From assembly GCA_030141605.1 (NCBI GenBank), contig JAQGDQ010000090.1, positions 538,501-598,500 on the forward strand: DNA of 60,000 nucleotides, given 5' to 3'. Position 1 is the first letter of the stretch. Every line of letters starts with the position of its first letter. A program made the position numbers and the translations under genes. Source of the stretch: Tubiluchus corallicola (taxonomy: Eukaryota; Priapulida; Priapulimorpha; Priapulimorphida; Tubiluchidae). This document shows positions 24,013 through 35,138 of the stretch, piece by piece. The notes below the pieces were generated by a model. It had not been told where the DNA came from, ran no database searches, and saw nothing but the letters and a program-made list of their open reading frames with translations.

Positions 24013-25629
24013 ACATAAGTCACGCAGAACCAAAATTATACGGGAGCAATTGCCCTGCGCTCTTGACAGATAGCTCCATATTTATTTAATGTGAAAGCAG
24101 TAATGAATATTTACACAGCGGGTATAAAATCACTTAGCACTGATGTACATAACCTAAAGAAGTAACGGCACCACAACATTTTATATCTTATCTAATCGCC
24201 TGTAATTTATGTCACGTTGATATACCACAAACAAAAAAATGTAGTCAGTGTTATTTCTTCAGCCAACAAAATTGGGAATCATGAAATCAGACAAGTGCCT
24301 TTTTAGAACCTAATTTATATTTTTTTCGAACAAACTCAGACCAATTTAAATGGTCCCTGGAGCCACGTCCTGGGGCCTCATTATTACTAGATAAAGCAAA
24401 TGCGTTAGCATACAACATGGATAACCTTCTCAAATGCATTAGTATACACCATGGAAAATCTTTTTAAAAGAAAAATAATAGTAGATTAACCTGCTGAAAG
24501 CTGTAAAGCCGAACGAGTTCTGCTCATATCTGCATGAAGGTGACAAGAAACACACGTCACACAATACCGCTAACTTATTCTGATAAACTGTCATGTAGTT
24601 CCATCAGGAACGCAGCATGTATTTGTACAAAATTACTACAAATTAGGTCATGGGTATATGGTCTTAGAGTGATGACGGAAGTAAGTACACCTGTTAAACC
24701 TATGTAATGGCGACCCGCGCATTATTCCAGAATTTGTTTATGCAAAGCTGTCCAGAAGGAGATTATAACCAGGGGCCATTATGATATTTTGTAATTGTGA
24801 AAGTAAAATCTGTGCTACAAGAATCTCTTACAAATCAATCAAAATCAAAACCATTCAAATATGCCTATTGCGAACAACCATTACTTTCGAGCATCTGTAA
24901 GTTTTACGTGTTTTTTTGAGCTAAGTTTACCAAGACTGAGAAATTAATAAAAAATCTTTAATAGACAAATTAAGAGAAATATCGGTTTTGGAGATCAGAG
25001 CTATCTCGAGCGTTACTTACTAGGGGGTAATGGAAAATTAGGGTAAGACTGAAATTAATAGTAAAATGAGTAAAAAACAGGGTGTGGCAGTAGATTTATG
25101 TTCAAGGCAGTACAACCTTAGCAAACAAAGAAATGAAATGGACAATGGACAAGGTTGTAAAATTAATACCTTCTCTGTAATATGTGGTGGACCATTTCAA
25201 ACTGCTTAAGACATTGGTGGCCATTGCAATCTGCATACGCAGATGTCAGATGTTACCAATATAATTTTGACAATAGATAAATTTCAGTAATGATCTAGAG
25301 ATTTTTATCCAAATAAACTAAGTTTATTAAAGTTTGTCCTCATGGCCACAATGACATTGTATTAATAGTGCTGCAATTTTTAGTTAAATTAAAAAATTCA
25401 AACATTGTTAAATTTGGAAGTACGGTTGTGCCACCCCGAGGAGACACAGACATGAAAAAATGTCAAGGAACTTGTGAGCTGGTCTTAGTTTATCTTGTAA
25501 CAAGCTAATTTCACTGTTTCAGAGTCAGTTAAGTAACTTAAGTTAACAAATTTTAGGTTAATCAAACAAATTTTCATGATTCTCGTGGTAAAGTTTACTT
25601 TATTTAAGCAATTTACAATCACACACAAA
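24013..25629. other. Intergenic, nothing recognised
   Basis: Apart from the 36 bp duplication near 24398-24470, no gene or element is visible on either strand. Confidence 0.4.
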
Positions 25630-26040
25630 AATTCTCGAGCGTCTTTACGATATCGATACGTCTACTAGCGAAAAACCTAGAGAGTTAAACATGCAAATGC
25701 CAAGTGTCTACAACAAAATTATTTTGTTAGAACACTCAGCGCATGCATGGCTTCGCAGCGCACTCGCGAAGCCACGCATCTCTGGCTCACAACCTCCCCA
25801 GCGTGCTCATTATTGCGTAGAACTGGCTCATGTCTGATTATAACTACAAGGATTGCCGCATTCTCTCTGCCTGCAGAGACTCGAGTAAAAGGAGGAAATC
25901 GACCTTTCGTGAATCTGACAGTAGCAGGTACTACTACGTAAGTTATTGTGTAATAACTACTACTACACAGTTTGATTTGAACCTAATGCTTGCCAAGTCC
26001 CACGAGAGCTGTCAACGTGTACGGTACTAAAGATTAATTG
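25630..26040 (+). promoter_or_regulatory. CpG-rich patch with strong splice donor: candidate promoter and first exon of the RGK gene
   Basis: This patch is richer in CG dinucleotides than its surroundings (around 25635-25780, 25860-25910 and 26013-26025). It includes a perfect 9 bp hairpin stem (TGGCTTCGC/GCGAAGCCA, 25747-25775). It ends at ATTG|GTGAGT with the donor at 26041. Overlapping ORFs starting at ATG 25747 and 25830 are not recognisable. The next good acceptor before the RGK start codon is at 30469, so a 4.4 kb first intron is possible. The link to RGK is inference. Confidence 0.25.
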
Positions 26041-28111
26041 GTGAGTCTTTTTATACTTTACTGTCCTCGTAAATGTAGCTACCTAGAAATTTGGCCTTAC
26101 GTAATTGCATAACATTTATCTTCTTCGTAATTCCTTCATAAATTAATAATAAGAACGCCCGCAATAAGAAATTAGGAAAGATGACGTTTTTAGTTCAGGT
26201 TTCTTTACCATCGTGAGGGGCACATTCTTCTAGAACATTTTTTTAATTTTCTATCTGATTGAAAATTGTTACCCTTTTCTGACTTTTTGTTGAAAGATTA
26301 TTAATGTTAGTTTTTAATTTTTGACCAATTTAAAGACCAGATATAGAAAATGTGACTACACCAAAGTGCTTTTTACAGAAATATGCCGCACAATGCAAGG
26401 TATGTCTCTGTGTCAATGTAGTTTGTTTTTTATCTTTTCCATCATATTAGGTCTGCTATTTAAGTGTAACTTTAGGAATTTTGTCTTGTTAATTTCAACC
26501 GGAGAAGGGCTTTAATTGCTTGCCCTTTCTATGTTGTCAAATCGACTTTACGTAAACACCTATGTCAACATTATTGCATTAGTTTTTCACAGGCTCGTAC
26601 AGAGGTGTAAAGGAAAAGTAATTGATTCTGTTTGATTTTTATCATAGCGTCATTTCCATTTTTTAAAGTAAATTTGGCTTTAGTCCGGCTTCCTACTAAT
26701 AGCCTAACTATAATGTAATTTTATGTACTATAGACTATTGATAATACAGATTAATTTGTGCAATGTACATAAAGTTATAGTACCTTTTTTACCTTTTTTC
26801 TGTTTAACAGAAGAGAACTGAGTATTCTTCATACCTCCCCGCTCGTCCAGCATTATGCTATAACACTAGAGTTTGTTTAGCTGTACAAAGGTGCAAACAG
26901 CTTTCTAGACAAAGCTGTTGTATTAAGAACTGTGTTGCCATAGTAAAATATTTGTTTTTATTTTTAATGAATGTCGCTGGAAACAACTAAACTGGGAATA
27001 CTAAACAAAATTTTAATTCCCGTTCTAAAAAAAACTAAGCTTATGGCGACGTTGGTTAAGACCTTTCAGAAGACAAACACTTATCGATGCGTCTGACGCC
27101 ATAAGAAACTCTATTGTGCACTAAACTTCATCCTGCGCATTTATATAGCTCAGCAGTTACGCTTTAAACTGTCGTCTTCTGCGACATTTTAGTTGCTTAC
27201 GTTATAAGTGTGACGTATAGCCCAACTTATAGAGCTCTAGCAACTTGAAACCTCAATGTTCAGCACAGAAGCCTGATCTATTTTCGTGCAGAAACAATAA
27301 TAATACTTCTCACTCACAGACCATTAACGTGTAAGTATTTAACCCATGCGGTTTGAATGACTTCAGTGGAAGCAAAGCATCTATACTATAATCTGAGGGA
27401 CTGTAATTGAGGAAATAAGATCAAAGATGCTGGTGACATAACAGGGATCGCAAACTTGCAAAGTCGAGATGTTTCAGCTGGTGAAGCCATTTATTACACT
27501 ATTGTATGTGGGCTTCCTCGAGCGTGCATAACACGCATTAGTGTTGCAATTAACGCACTTTTGCCACTCTCCATCCAGCATACCAGCATTTCCGATGGTT
27601 CGATGGAAGCTCTGTGCCCTCGGGGAAAATTTATAGGCGTGCTTTGTTAACCTTTACATGCTACAGTGTAATTTTTCTGTTATTCAGGCGTGACGAACGC
27701 AAAATATATTATCACGTGTGTAAATCAATATTATTGTGCTTTATTTGTTTGCTTATTAAGCTCGCTTGCATGGTCATCATGTAAGTTATTACGCACTGTT
27801 GCTTGTTGGGAAGGCTTACATTTTGATTCATTAACTGTCGTTTGTGGAATGTAATTTTGCTGAGAGCAAACTCATAATTCACTGCCCCTTGTGCATCATC
27901 TGCGGACGTGTGGAAATGGTTTCCTTCGCGCAGGTTGACGTAAAATCAGCATGTGAGATACAACAGGTTATTATCTTAACGTGCTGGGAGTTCAGAAAGA
28001 AACTCATCTGTATTTCAGTAATGAGAGAATGAAATAATAATGGTTGCTGGCGAGCTTCAGTAAAATGTGAAGAGGGAAAAACATAAATTGATAGGGAGAA
28101 AGGGGAAGAGG

Positions 28112-28112
<1 letters not shown>
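26041..28112. other. Intergenic or first RGK intron, nothing recognised
   Basis: AT-rich with short ORFs only (26321-26515, 27456-27650, 27844-28032), none with motifs. If the exon proposed at 25630-26040 belongs to the RGK gene, this is its first intron. Confidence 0.35.

Positions 28113-28206
<94 letters not shown>
28113..28206. repeat. (GA)n microsatellite
   Basis: About 47 uninterrupted GA units, followed by a purine-rich tail and (AAAT)n near 28303-28319. The Arg-Glu repeat ORF is a product of the repeat. Confidence 0.95.
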
Positions 28207-28209
<3 letters not shown>

Positions 28210-28319
28210 AGAGGAAGGAGGGAAAGAGAAAGGAGGGGAGGGAAATTAAAAGAAAGAGAGGAAGCTAGGAAAAGGAAAGCAGGTTAAAAGAAGGAGAGGG
28301 AATAAATAAATAAATAAAT

Positions 28320-29219
28320 CTTTGTTTTGTACTATTACAAACAATAACAATACAGCTCCTCTATTTGCGGGGAAAAATTCTATTAACATACACATTTACG
28401 CATTTAAAATTGCGACTATAAAGAGGGAGATGGGCGTTGATTTAATGTTCGTATTCAGTGCTTGTAAATCTATTTTGCAAATATCGCCTTTATTTTTATG
28501 CTTTATCTTAGTATGAAATAATTTTCAAATAAGCCAATGCAGAGGCAATTAAGACGTATATGCTTTGAGACCAATAACACCCTCTGATTCACGAAAACTG
28601 CATACTGCAGGTCAGGGCCAAACGCCATCTGGCTGAAGTTATACGGCGTGCATGTGTGTGTTTCAGTGCTAGCTGATTTACTTAGCTAAACGACACTTCG
28701 AAAAATTTATTCCGCTAACACAAAGGTTATATTCATGGTTCCATCTAATATAATAATTTTCTGTTTAAAGTTCGATATTTGAATAATATAAACATTAGTT
28801 ACAAACGCATATCGCAGGCATAAACTCAGATTCACTCTACTACATGCGCTTAAGCTGCCACAAACAAACTCTCAAAGCCATGTGCTTTGAGCTCGTTTTC
28901 CATCTTCTACATCTCCAAACCACATCTAAACTAATTAGAAGCCGGAATCTGGAGCACCCATCAGCTTGTCGAGTTTTTCAGCTGTTGGCATGCATATAGC
29001 TATATATCTATGCTACACAAAATAATGGAGAAAAAATGGCTTCGTCGCCCCTCGTCAATACAAGCTGACGGGACTTGTATATTCCGGCAGATGATTATTG
29101 GACATTCAGCTAGAAGCTCGCATCATTAAGGGACATTCAGGGAAAAATTACGTGCAGTACAATGTATTACAGGCATAAATAATAAAGTTTTTAAATGATT
29201 ACGGATTAACATGCATCAC
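28320..29219. other. Intergenic, nothing recognised
   Basis: No gene or element identified on either strand. Confidence 0.35.
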
Positions 29220-29670
29220 TTTCATTGTAGGGCCGAGTGTTAGGTGATTAGTTTCAGTCATATCTATCATACGTCGAAATGATAAAAAATTAACTGCGTG
29301 ACTTTTATTATACACCCAGTGAAAAACGATTATCTTGCGTCACCTTTATTATAGGCCCAAGTTTTTTATTATTGGTCTAAATAATTTGCATCTACATTTG
29401 CATCTATATTGAACTTTACAGTATAGACCCAAATGATAACTGGCCAGCTTGCACCACCTTTGTTACATGTCCAAATGTAAATAATTGGCTTTGTATGCTT
29501 TTATGACAGGACTAAGTGATAAATAATTTGACTGAACCAGAAGTGATACATAATTAACTTGGATCATCTTTACTATAGGTCCAACTGATAAATGATTAGC
29601 TTGGCCCTTGCACCTAGCTTTATCATAGGCCCAAGTGTGAAGTGAACACCTTGGATCACCTTTACAAGCA
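29220..29670. repeat. Decayed minisatellite, about 45 bp units
   Basis: Around nine diverged units follow ATAGGCCCAAGTGATAAATA, ATTAGCTTGGATCACCTTTA. Clear units are at 29330-29360, 29413-29462 and 29560-29660. Confidence 0.65.
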
Positions 29671-30469
29671 AAACCTAAAAGACTTAAAAAAATCTTCGTC
29701 TGTTAAACGAAAGTTATGATAACATCAAAAGAAATTCGCATGTCTGAAGCTAAACACAGTTAAAGGTTATCAGGAGAATTGGTCCTTCAAGGCAAATTTT
29801 CAAACAAACAGATAGTGGTTCTGAACATTAAGTGGTACATAAATTGTCTTCACTGTGCTTGATGAACGTAAACTTCAAGAGATGTGACTGGACAATGTAA
29901 AAAGCGGAGTGTTTTCATACTACGAACACTTATCCGTCAAGTTTTACGTGAAATCAACTTTGAGACTACCTTATTAGTAACTTGGACGTAGGTTATTTTC
30001 GTGAATTTTAACTTTACTTTTATTTAGCTTTAAGCATAATATACCAACGTTACTGTAAAGCAATTAGTTGATTCGCCTGTAAATGCGTTTGCAAAATGCA
30101 GCAATCCTATTCACATCGTTGAACTAACAAAACTATTAACAAATCACTTCAATTGCAGATAAGATAGAAATTTGTTGATCTTACGAAAACAAACTCGAGA
30201 CCCTGTCTCCTTTTCAAGTTCCACCATTTTATTTACAATTGGCGTGGTTTATAATAGTCTTTGTGAACCCTAAAATATTTCAGTATTAAATGAACTAGAG
30301 TATCCGTTAATTGTATGACAGACTCCGTTGCGTTACTTCGATAAGTCCATAAATGCTATTTAAAATGGCAGACGATTGTCGGTTCTCTCGAGGAGCTTGT
30401 GTAATCAAACTAAATCACTTTACCGTTGTCGCCTTGTCAACAACTAATTTTGTTCATGTAATATTTTAG

Positions 30470-30559
30470 GCGAAAGGTGATTAAGTTTCAAAGAGATTGA
30501 AGTGTATCAGTCAAAAGAAAATCGCAAAGCTGGAGGCCGCTCAAGAATTATTCAATAAA
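30470..30559 (+). other. Probable 5' UTR part of the RGK coding exon
   Basis: A pyrimidine-rich stretch ending ATATTTTAG at 30461-30469 looks like a 3' splice site. The next 90 bases contain in-frame stops and lead directly to the ATG at 30560. This suggests a non-coding exon lies further upstream and is spliced here. Confidence 0.4.
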
Positions 30560-31382
30560 ATGACACTAGAGGGCTCCGAGTTGCTCATGCCTCCTGCACC
30601 ACCTGGATACATATGGCCAGAGCAGGCGGATCGTCCTATGCCGAGGAAGGCTAGTTCGTTCCGCGAGAATCGGAAGAAAACGGTACATGGTAGCAGTGAC
30701 ACCGTCATGATTTGTGGCAACCCGGTGAAAAAATCCAACTCCTTCAAAGAGCGTAGCACCAAACTGAAACGTGGAGAACTTTTAAGTTTACAGCAAGACT
30801 GCAACCAGAATGTGCCTAGTCCTAGCAGGAGGAAACGGAGGGTGCCAACGGAGCGCACCATGCACCACAGTCGATCAAGTTCAGTGCTGCAACCGAAAAC
30901 ATATCAAAGTCCTTCGCGGCATGCTCGGTCACAATCGGTGCGTGCGTCTCGGCCGAGAACTCGGCCCGAACCGATACCACAAGCATTTGAACTCAGACCT
31001 CGGACATCGAGTTGCCCGTCGAAGAAACAGCCGCCGAATTATCTGGAGCCAGACGACGAAAATCGCGTAAGAATGAGGTGCTTTAACACTACCACCAAGG
31101 GCGAGGTTTTCAATCGCGGTGATTCGATCAAGTCTCGATCGAGTCGATCGATCAGTTCGATACATTCTTCCGGTTCGCTACAAGGCGATAACCTGAACAG
31201 TCGCAACAAAAGCAGGGATCGACTGTCGTCTCAGAATTCTTCGCACAGTGATGCCCCGGAAGTGCGCGAATTACTCATCTACAATGTACTGATACTGGGA
31301 TCTACTGGTGTTGGGAAAACATCGCTCATAAATCAGTTTATGACGTCAGAGTATCAGAATGCTTACGAGGCAGTTTCTGTGG
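30560..31382 (+). CDS. Rgk: RGK-family (Rad/Gem/Kir/Rem) small GTPase, first coding exon only
   Basis: RGK proteins are atypical Ras-like GTPases that inhibit high-voltage-activated calcium channels and affect the cytoskeleton. This exon encodes about 274 residues from ATG at 30560 (A at -3, upstream stop at 30482). First comes a long basic Ser/Arg-rich extension, with RKASSFREN, RSQSVRASRPRTRPEP and RTSSCPS. Next is a KGEVFNRGDSIKSRSS block, like the conserved segment ahead of the G domain in invertebrate RGKs. The G domain then starts: YNVLILGSTGVGKTSLINQF (P-loop GSTGVGKT) followed by the family hallmark QFMTSEYQNAYE. The exon ends at GTGG|GTAAGT after one base of a codon. G2-G5 and the C-terminal calmodulin-binding tail must lie on later exons. 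A possible one is at 47607; none is certain, so the gene is incomplete here. The many RxxS sites suggest 14-3-3 binding as in vertebrate RGKs (inference). Confidence 0.88.
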
Positions 31383-33364
31383 GTAAGTAATTTTAGTTAA
31401 TTCAACCTATATTTATTTATTGTGGATTAGCATAACAAACAATTCTGATAACAGTCTTTCCACGTGCAAGTGCGAAATGCAGGGTAAAAATAATAATAAT
31501 AAACGGGCATTAAAGTTCATCTAGAACTTCATGTGATTATAATAAAAAATAAGCGTGATGATTATAATAAACCTTGAAAAATGCTTAGAATGCTTGTACA
31601 CGGACATTTATACATTAATTTGCATTACCACCCTTTAATAATAAGTGTACATACTGTAAAAAGTATTGCGTAATTATTTTAAAGAAGAGGGATCACGTTG
31701 CACACTTAAATGGACTCACACAGGGTGAGTTGAAAATTTGAACGCAGTAGGTTCTTTTAAGGAATAGTCGCAATTACGACAAATAGTGAATTTCGGGTGC
31801 AAAAATGGACACGTTTTTAGATTTAATAATTTAGGTGATAGATGATTAAATAATTTAAATGGCGGCTGTGTCTTAAACGCTCGATAATACCTGCTTATCT
31901 TGCTTTCCTAAATGCACTTTTTGTGAATCTGTCTCATAGAAATCACACCACATTTTAAAATAACATTATCGTGGATTGGTGTCATTTTCAGTCCACAGAT
32001 GCAATCAAAAGAAGTTCACTAAAACGACTCGACATCTAAAATGTATGATTTCCAGTAAACGTTCAGCCAAATTTATATGTGATTTTGTATATTTCCAAAG
32101 TTCACAGAGTTTGCTTTAATAATTTCGTTTAAGCAGTAAGCGTTTTCGCTTGTGCACCAGTGTAAAAGAAAGTAATCTCAAAATGTCGAGTGCATCGATA
32201 TTCGAATTCGCAGCTGTTAATAGCTAACTCTTCGGCTCCATGTAATGACTCAGTCTATGTATATTTCTCTCCTTTTAATTTGTTATCCACAATTGCAACT
32301 TGTTATTGCTTGTGACGTAGAAACTATAGGAAGTCGATTTTAATATAAAATGCCATTTGTGCGAAAGAAGCCAAAACAAATGTTACATTAATCGCCTCGA
32401 GATATTTTCGGTATCTTTAAACTTTTGTTACATGTTGTATCGAATGTGAAGCGATAGTACCATACACGGTTGCTTTATTGTTATTTCACATTCTGCAATT
32501 TTCGCAATTTTCGTAAACCATTTATGAGTATTGCTTTTTCAGCCGACTGTATGGTTGTCTAGAAAACGAATTGCAGAGGTTATCTTATTTGGCTGGTAAT
32601 TCAAAGCCGCCTGGATTTTCTTTATTTTGTCAAAGTCAAAATAACTTCGTGATAATGGAAATAATTTTATCTCCTAAGATTCGGAAATGTCTTTGCTGCT
32701 TTGCGCAAAATTTCTTTCGATTCTGCACGTGTCGCTAATTAGTAGTAAATCGTCCATATCGATACTGTATTAATTCTAACTTCACATACACGAATGCAGT
32801 AAACGTAGAAGCTTTTATAGCTGATTCTGATTTCCGTTATTCCGACTAAGAACTACTACTAATCAAATATGCTTAGGGGTAATCAGAAAAATTAAAATAG
32901 CAGCTTTCATTTGCAATGAAATCATTAAGAAGGCGAAAAAAATAAGCATCAACCTAGGATTAGTGTGTCTATTATGACCGAAATAAGGTGTTCTTAAAAC
33001 TTATAAAATCTTGCAGATTAGTTCCACTTTTAAAATTTTCTAGAAAATTTTCTACCGTTGTATTAAATTTTGGCGGGAATGTTTAGGGTAGTACGTAGCA
33101 GGGAGTGACGCTTAAGGAAAGGCGCCTCTAGTTGCAACACAGTTACCTCCAAATTGACTTTACTCTGGCTGCGCATTCCACTTACTAATACTTTTATTGT
33201 TGAACATTTAAATACCATAGTACTTTCAGTTCTAAAACATTATAAGCATTTTTAAAAAATCCGAAACTAGCCTCCTGTCATTCTTTACCACACTGCCCCT
33301 CTTTACTACCTGTCCCTTTTTGCTCAGATTTATTACATTTGACAAAAAACTAGCACCATGTACT
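31383..33364 (+). other. RGK intron, no element seen
   Basis: Starts with the strong donor GTAAGT at 31383. AT-rich. No acceptor with an RGK-like frame (switch I region, usually ending GEKTVSV) was found here. Confidence 0.5.
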
Positions 33365-33680
33365 GCAGCCTTGTGTTGAAGCAACAAGTCTAACTGAAGC
33401 CACATACTGAAAAAAGTCTACTGAAGCCGAATGCTGAAAATATACAAGCCTAGCCACAGCCACGCACTACTAAAAGACACCAGCCTAGATGACGGCATAT
33501 ATTAGAAATAAGCCTAACTGAGCCAATTTACTGAAAAATTAACGTAAGCCATATACCAAAAAAAAAGATTAGCTGAAGCCGTATACTGAAAAATACAAGT
33601 CTAGCTGAAACCATATAGCTGAAAAATTGAAGAACCTGACCGAAGACATATACTGAGAAATAGTAGAGTAAGCAGTGAGG
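33365..33680. repeat. Decayed minisatellite, about 37 bp units
   Basis: Units resemble AAGCCTAGCTGAAGCCATAT, ACTGAAAAATACA. About eight diverged copies. Confidence 0.65.
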
Positions 33681-34761
33681 CATTACTGTGCGGCTTATGG
33701 CACCCACAGCTATGAAATCATATTGATCTTTAATGACCACGTGCATTATTTTTACTTAAGGACTAAAAACTCTAAACATGGCCGCAAGAATCTGCCGTGT
33801 TTTACTTTGTCCTATAAATCCTATAAGTTCTAGCGGTCTACAGGCTAGAAAACTTGTCTCTTTGTACCAATAGATGATTTTTAGCATTAAAATGTGTGGT
33901 CTTTTTCGTTATTTTATACCTAATGAGCCACATGCATTATTATTGGGAGAAAATTCACGATACAATACTTTCTAGGTAAAAAGTCAAAATGTGATCGTAT
34001 TTCTAAACAAGTAGGATAACGCGGTTTTGAAAATTCCCCAATTATTACAGGCGATCTGGCTTTATAACGGGGATAAACGGCTTTTGCGAGCACGAATAAA
34101 AAAATCGTTTGTTTCGTGCCTTAAACGGGAAGTGGCGTTACAAGACTGACGGAGAGCACTTTTCTATGTTTGCCTTGTCTGTGACAACAAATAATTCCTG
34201 TAATGAGCTTACATATGGCTCTGGTGTGTACAAGGAACAGCATAGAGTGCTCGGAAATAGCATTATTAATATTTTATTAGCGCAACATGGCAGATTGGCA
34301 ATTTTACGGATGAAGCGTATCGCATTTCGCAAAGAATGAAATCGTGGCGATAACTAATTAATTGGGAATAACTATAATTAGTTTAGTTGTTTGACAACGA
34401 GCTCTTATTTCTGGGATGGGAGGACAAGTCTTAATCAGGCAAGCCAATCCCTGGCATAATGAGTAACAACTGTTAACAGTACCTATGTTTTATTGGCCTG
34501 GTATATTTTGCTTGGCATGTAGCAATTTATAACGTCTCGGGGTTGTTAACACCAAGTTCGTCAACTGTAAATTCCAAAAGCTTCAATGGAAAATGTACCA
34601 TGTTATGTAAACAATACAATAATAGCTATCATAATTCTGTCACTAGTAAACCTTCACCTGGTATTACCTTCTTTTTTGTTTTTCCTGGATGTGGCATCGG
34701 CTGATTTTTGTGTGTATTACTGGGTCTTGGTTTGGCACTAAAGTCAGGAAAGCGTTATGCG
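33681..34761. other. Presumed RGK intron, nothing recognised
   Basis: Contains a 76-codon ORF (34109-34339) without known motifs. No element boundaries seen. Confidence 0.35.
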
Positions 34762-34956
34762 TTAAGTGGCGTTTACCTGGCATCCTGAATGCGTTTTGCG
34801 TTAAGTGGCGTTTACCTGTCATCCTGAAAACGTCATGCGTCAAGTGGCGTTTACCTGGCATCCTGAATGCGTTATGGGCTAAGTGGCGTTTACCTGGCAT
34901 CCTGAATGCGTCGTGCGTCAAGTGGCGTTTACCCGGCATTTGGAATGCGTATGCGT
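34762..34956. repeat. 5 x 39 bp tandem array made from the MITE terminal repeat
   Basis: Units start at exactly 39 bp spacing at 34762, 34801, 34840, 34879 and 34918. Each has AAGTGGCGTTTACCTGGCAT, CCTGAATGCGT and a variable GTTATGCG end. Because 39 is divisible by 3, both strands show 13-residue repeat ORFs; these are not genes. Confidence 0.9.
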
Positions 34957-35138
34957 TATGCGTATGAGGAATAAATAAAATCGGTTAATACTGTTTTTAA
35001 CGCACCCGTTCGTCACTTCTGCATTATGCATTATTTTTTCTGCGGCTATTTCCTATTGATATTTTATACGCAGGTATTCTGCAGATGGATAACGCATAAC
35101 GCATAGCGCATTCCGGATGCCAGGTAAACGCCACTTAA
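34762..35138. mobile_element. TTAA-ended MITE, copy B, with amplified left terminal repeat
   Basis: Starts TTAAGTGGCGTTTACCTGGC and ends with its complement, GCCAGGTAAACGCCACTTAA, at 35138. The core TTTTTTCTGCGGCTATTTCC and the block GGATAACGCATAACGCAT are as in copies A and C. The left terminal repeat is present five times in tandem. No transposase. Confidence 0.8.

Noticed and set aside
34664-34967. ORFs with 13-residue repeats on both strands.
   Set aside because: They follow from the 39 bp tandem array of a MITE terminal repeat; both strands are open because the period is divisible by 3.
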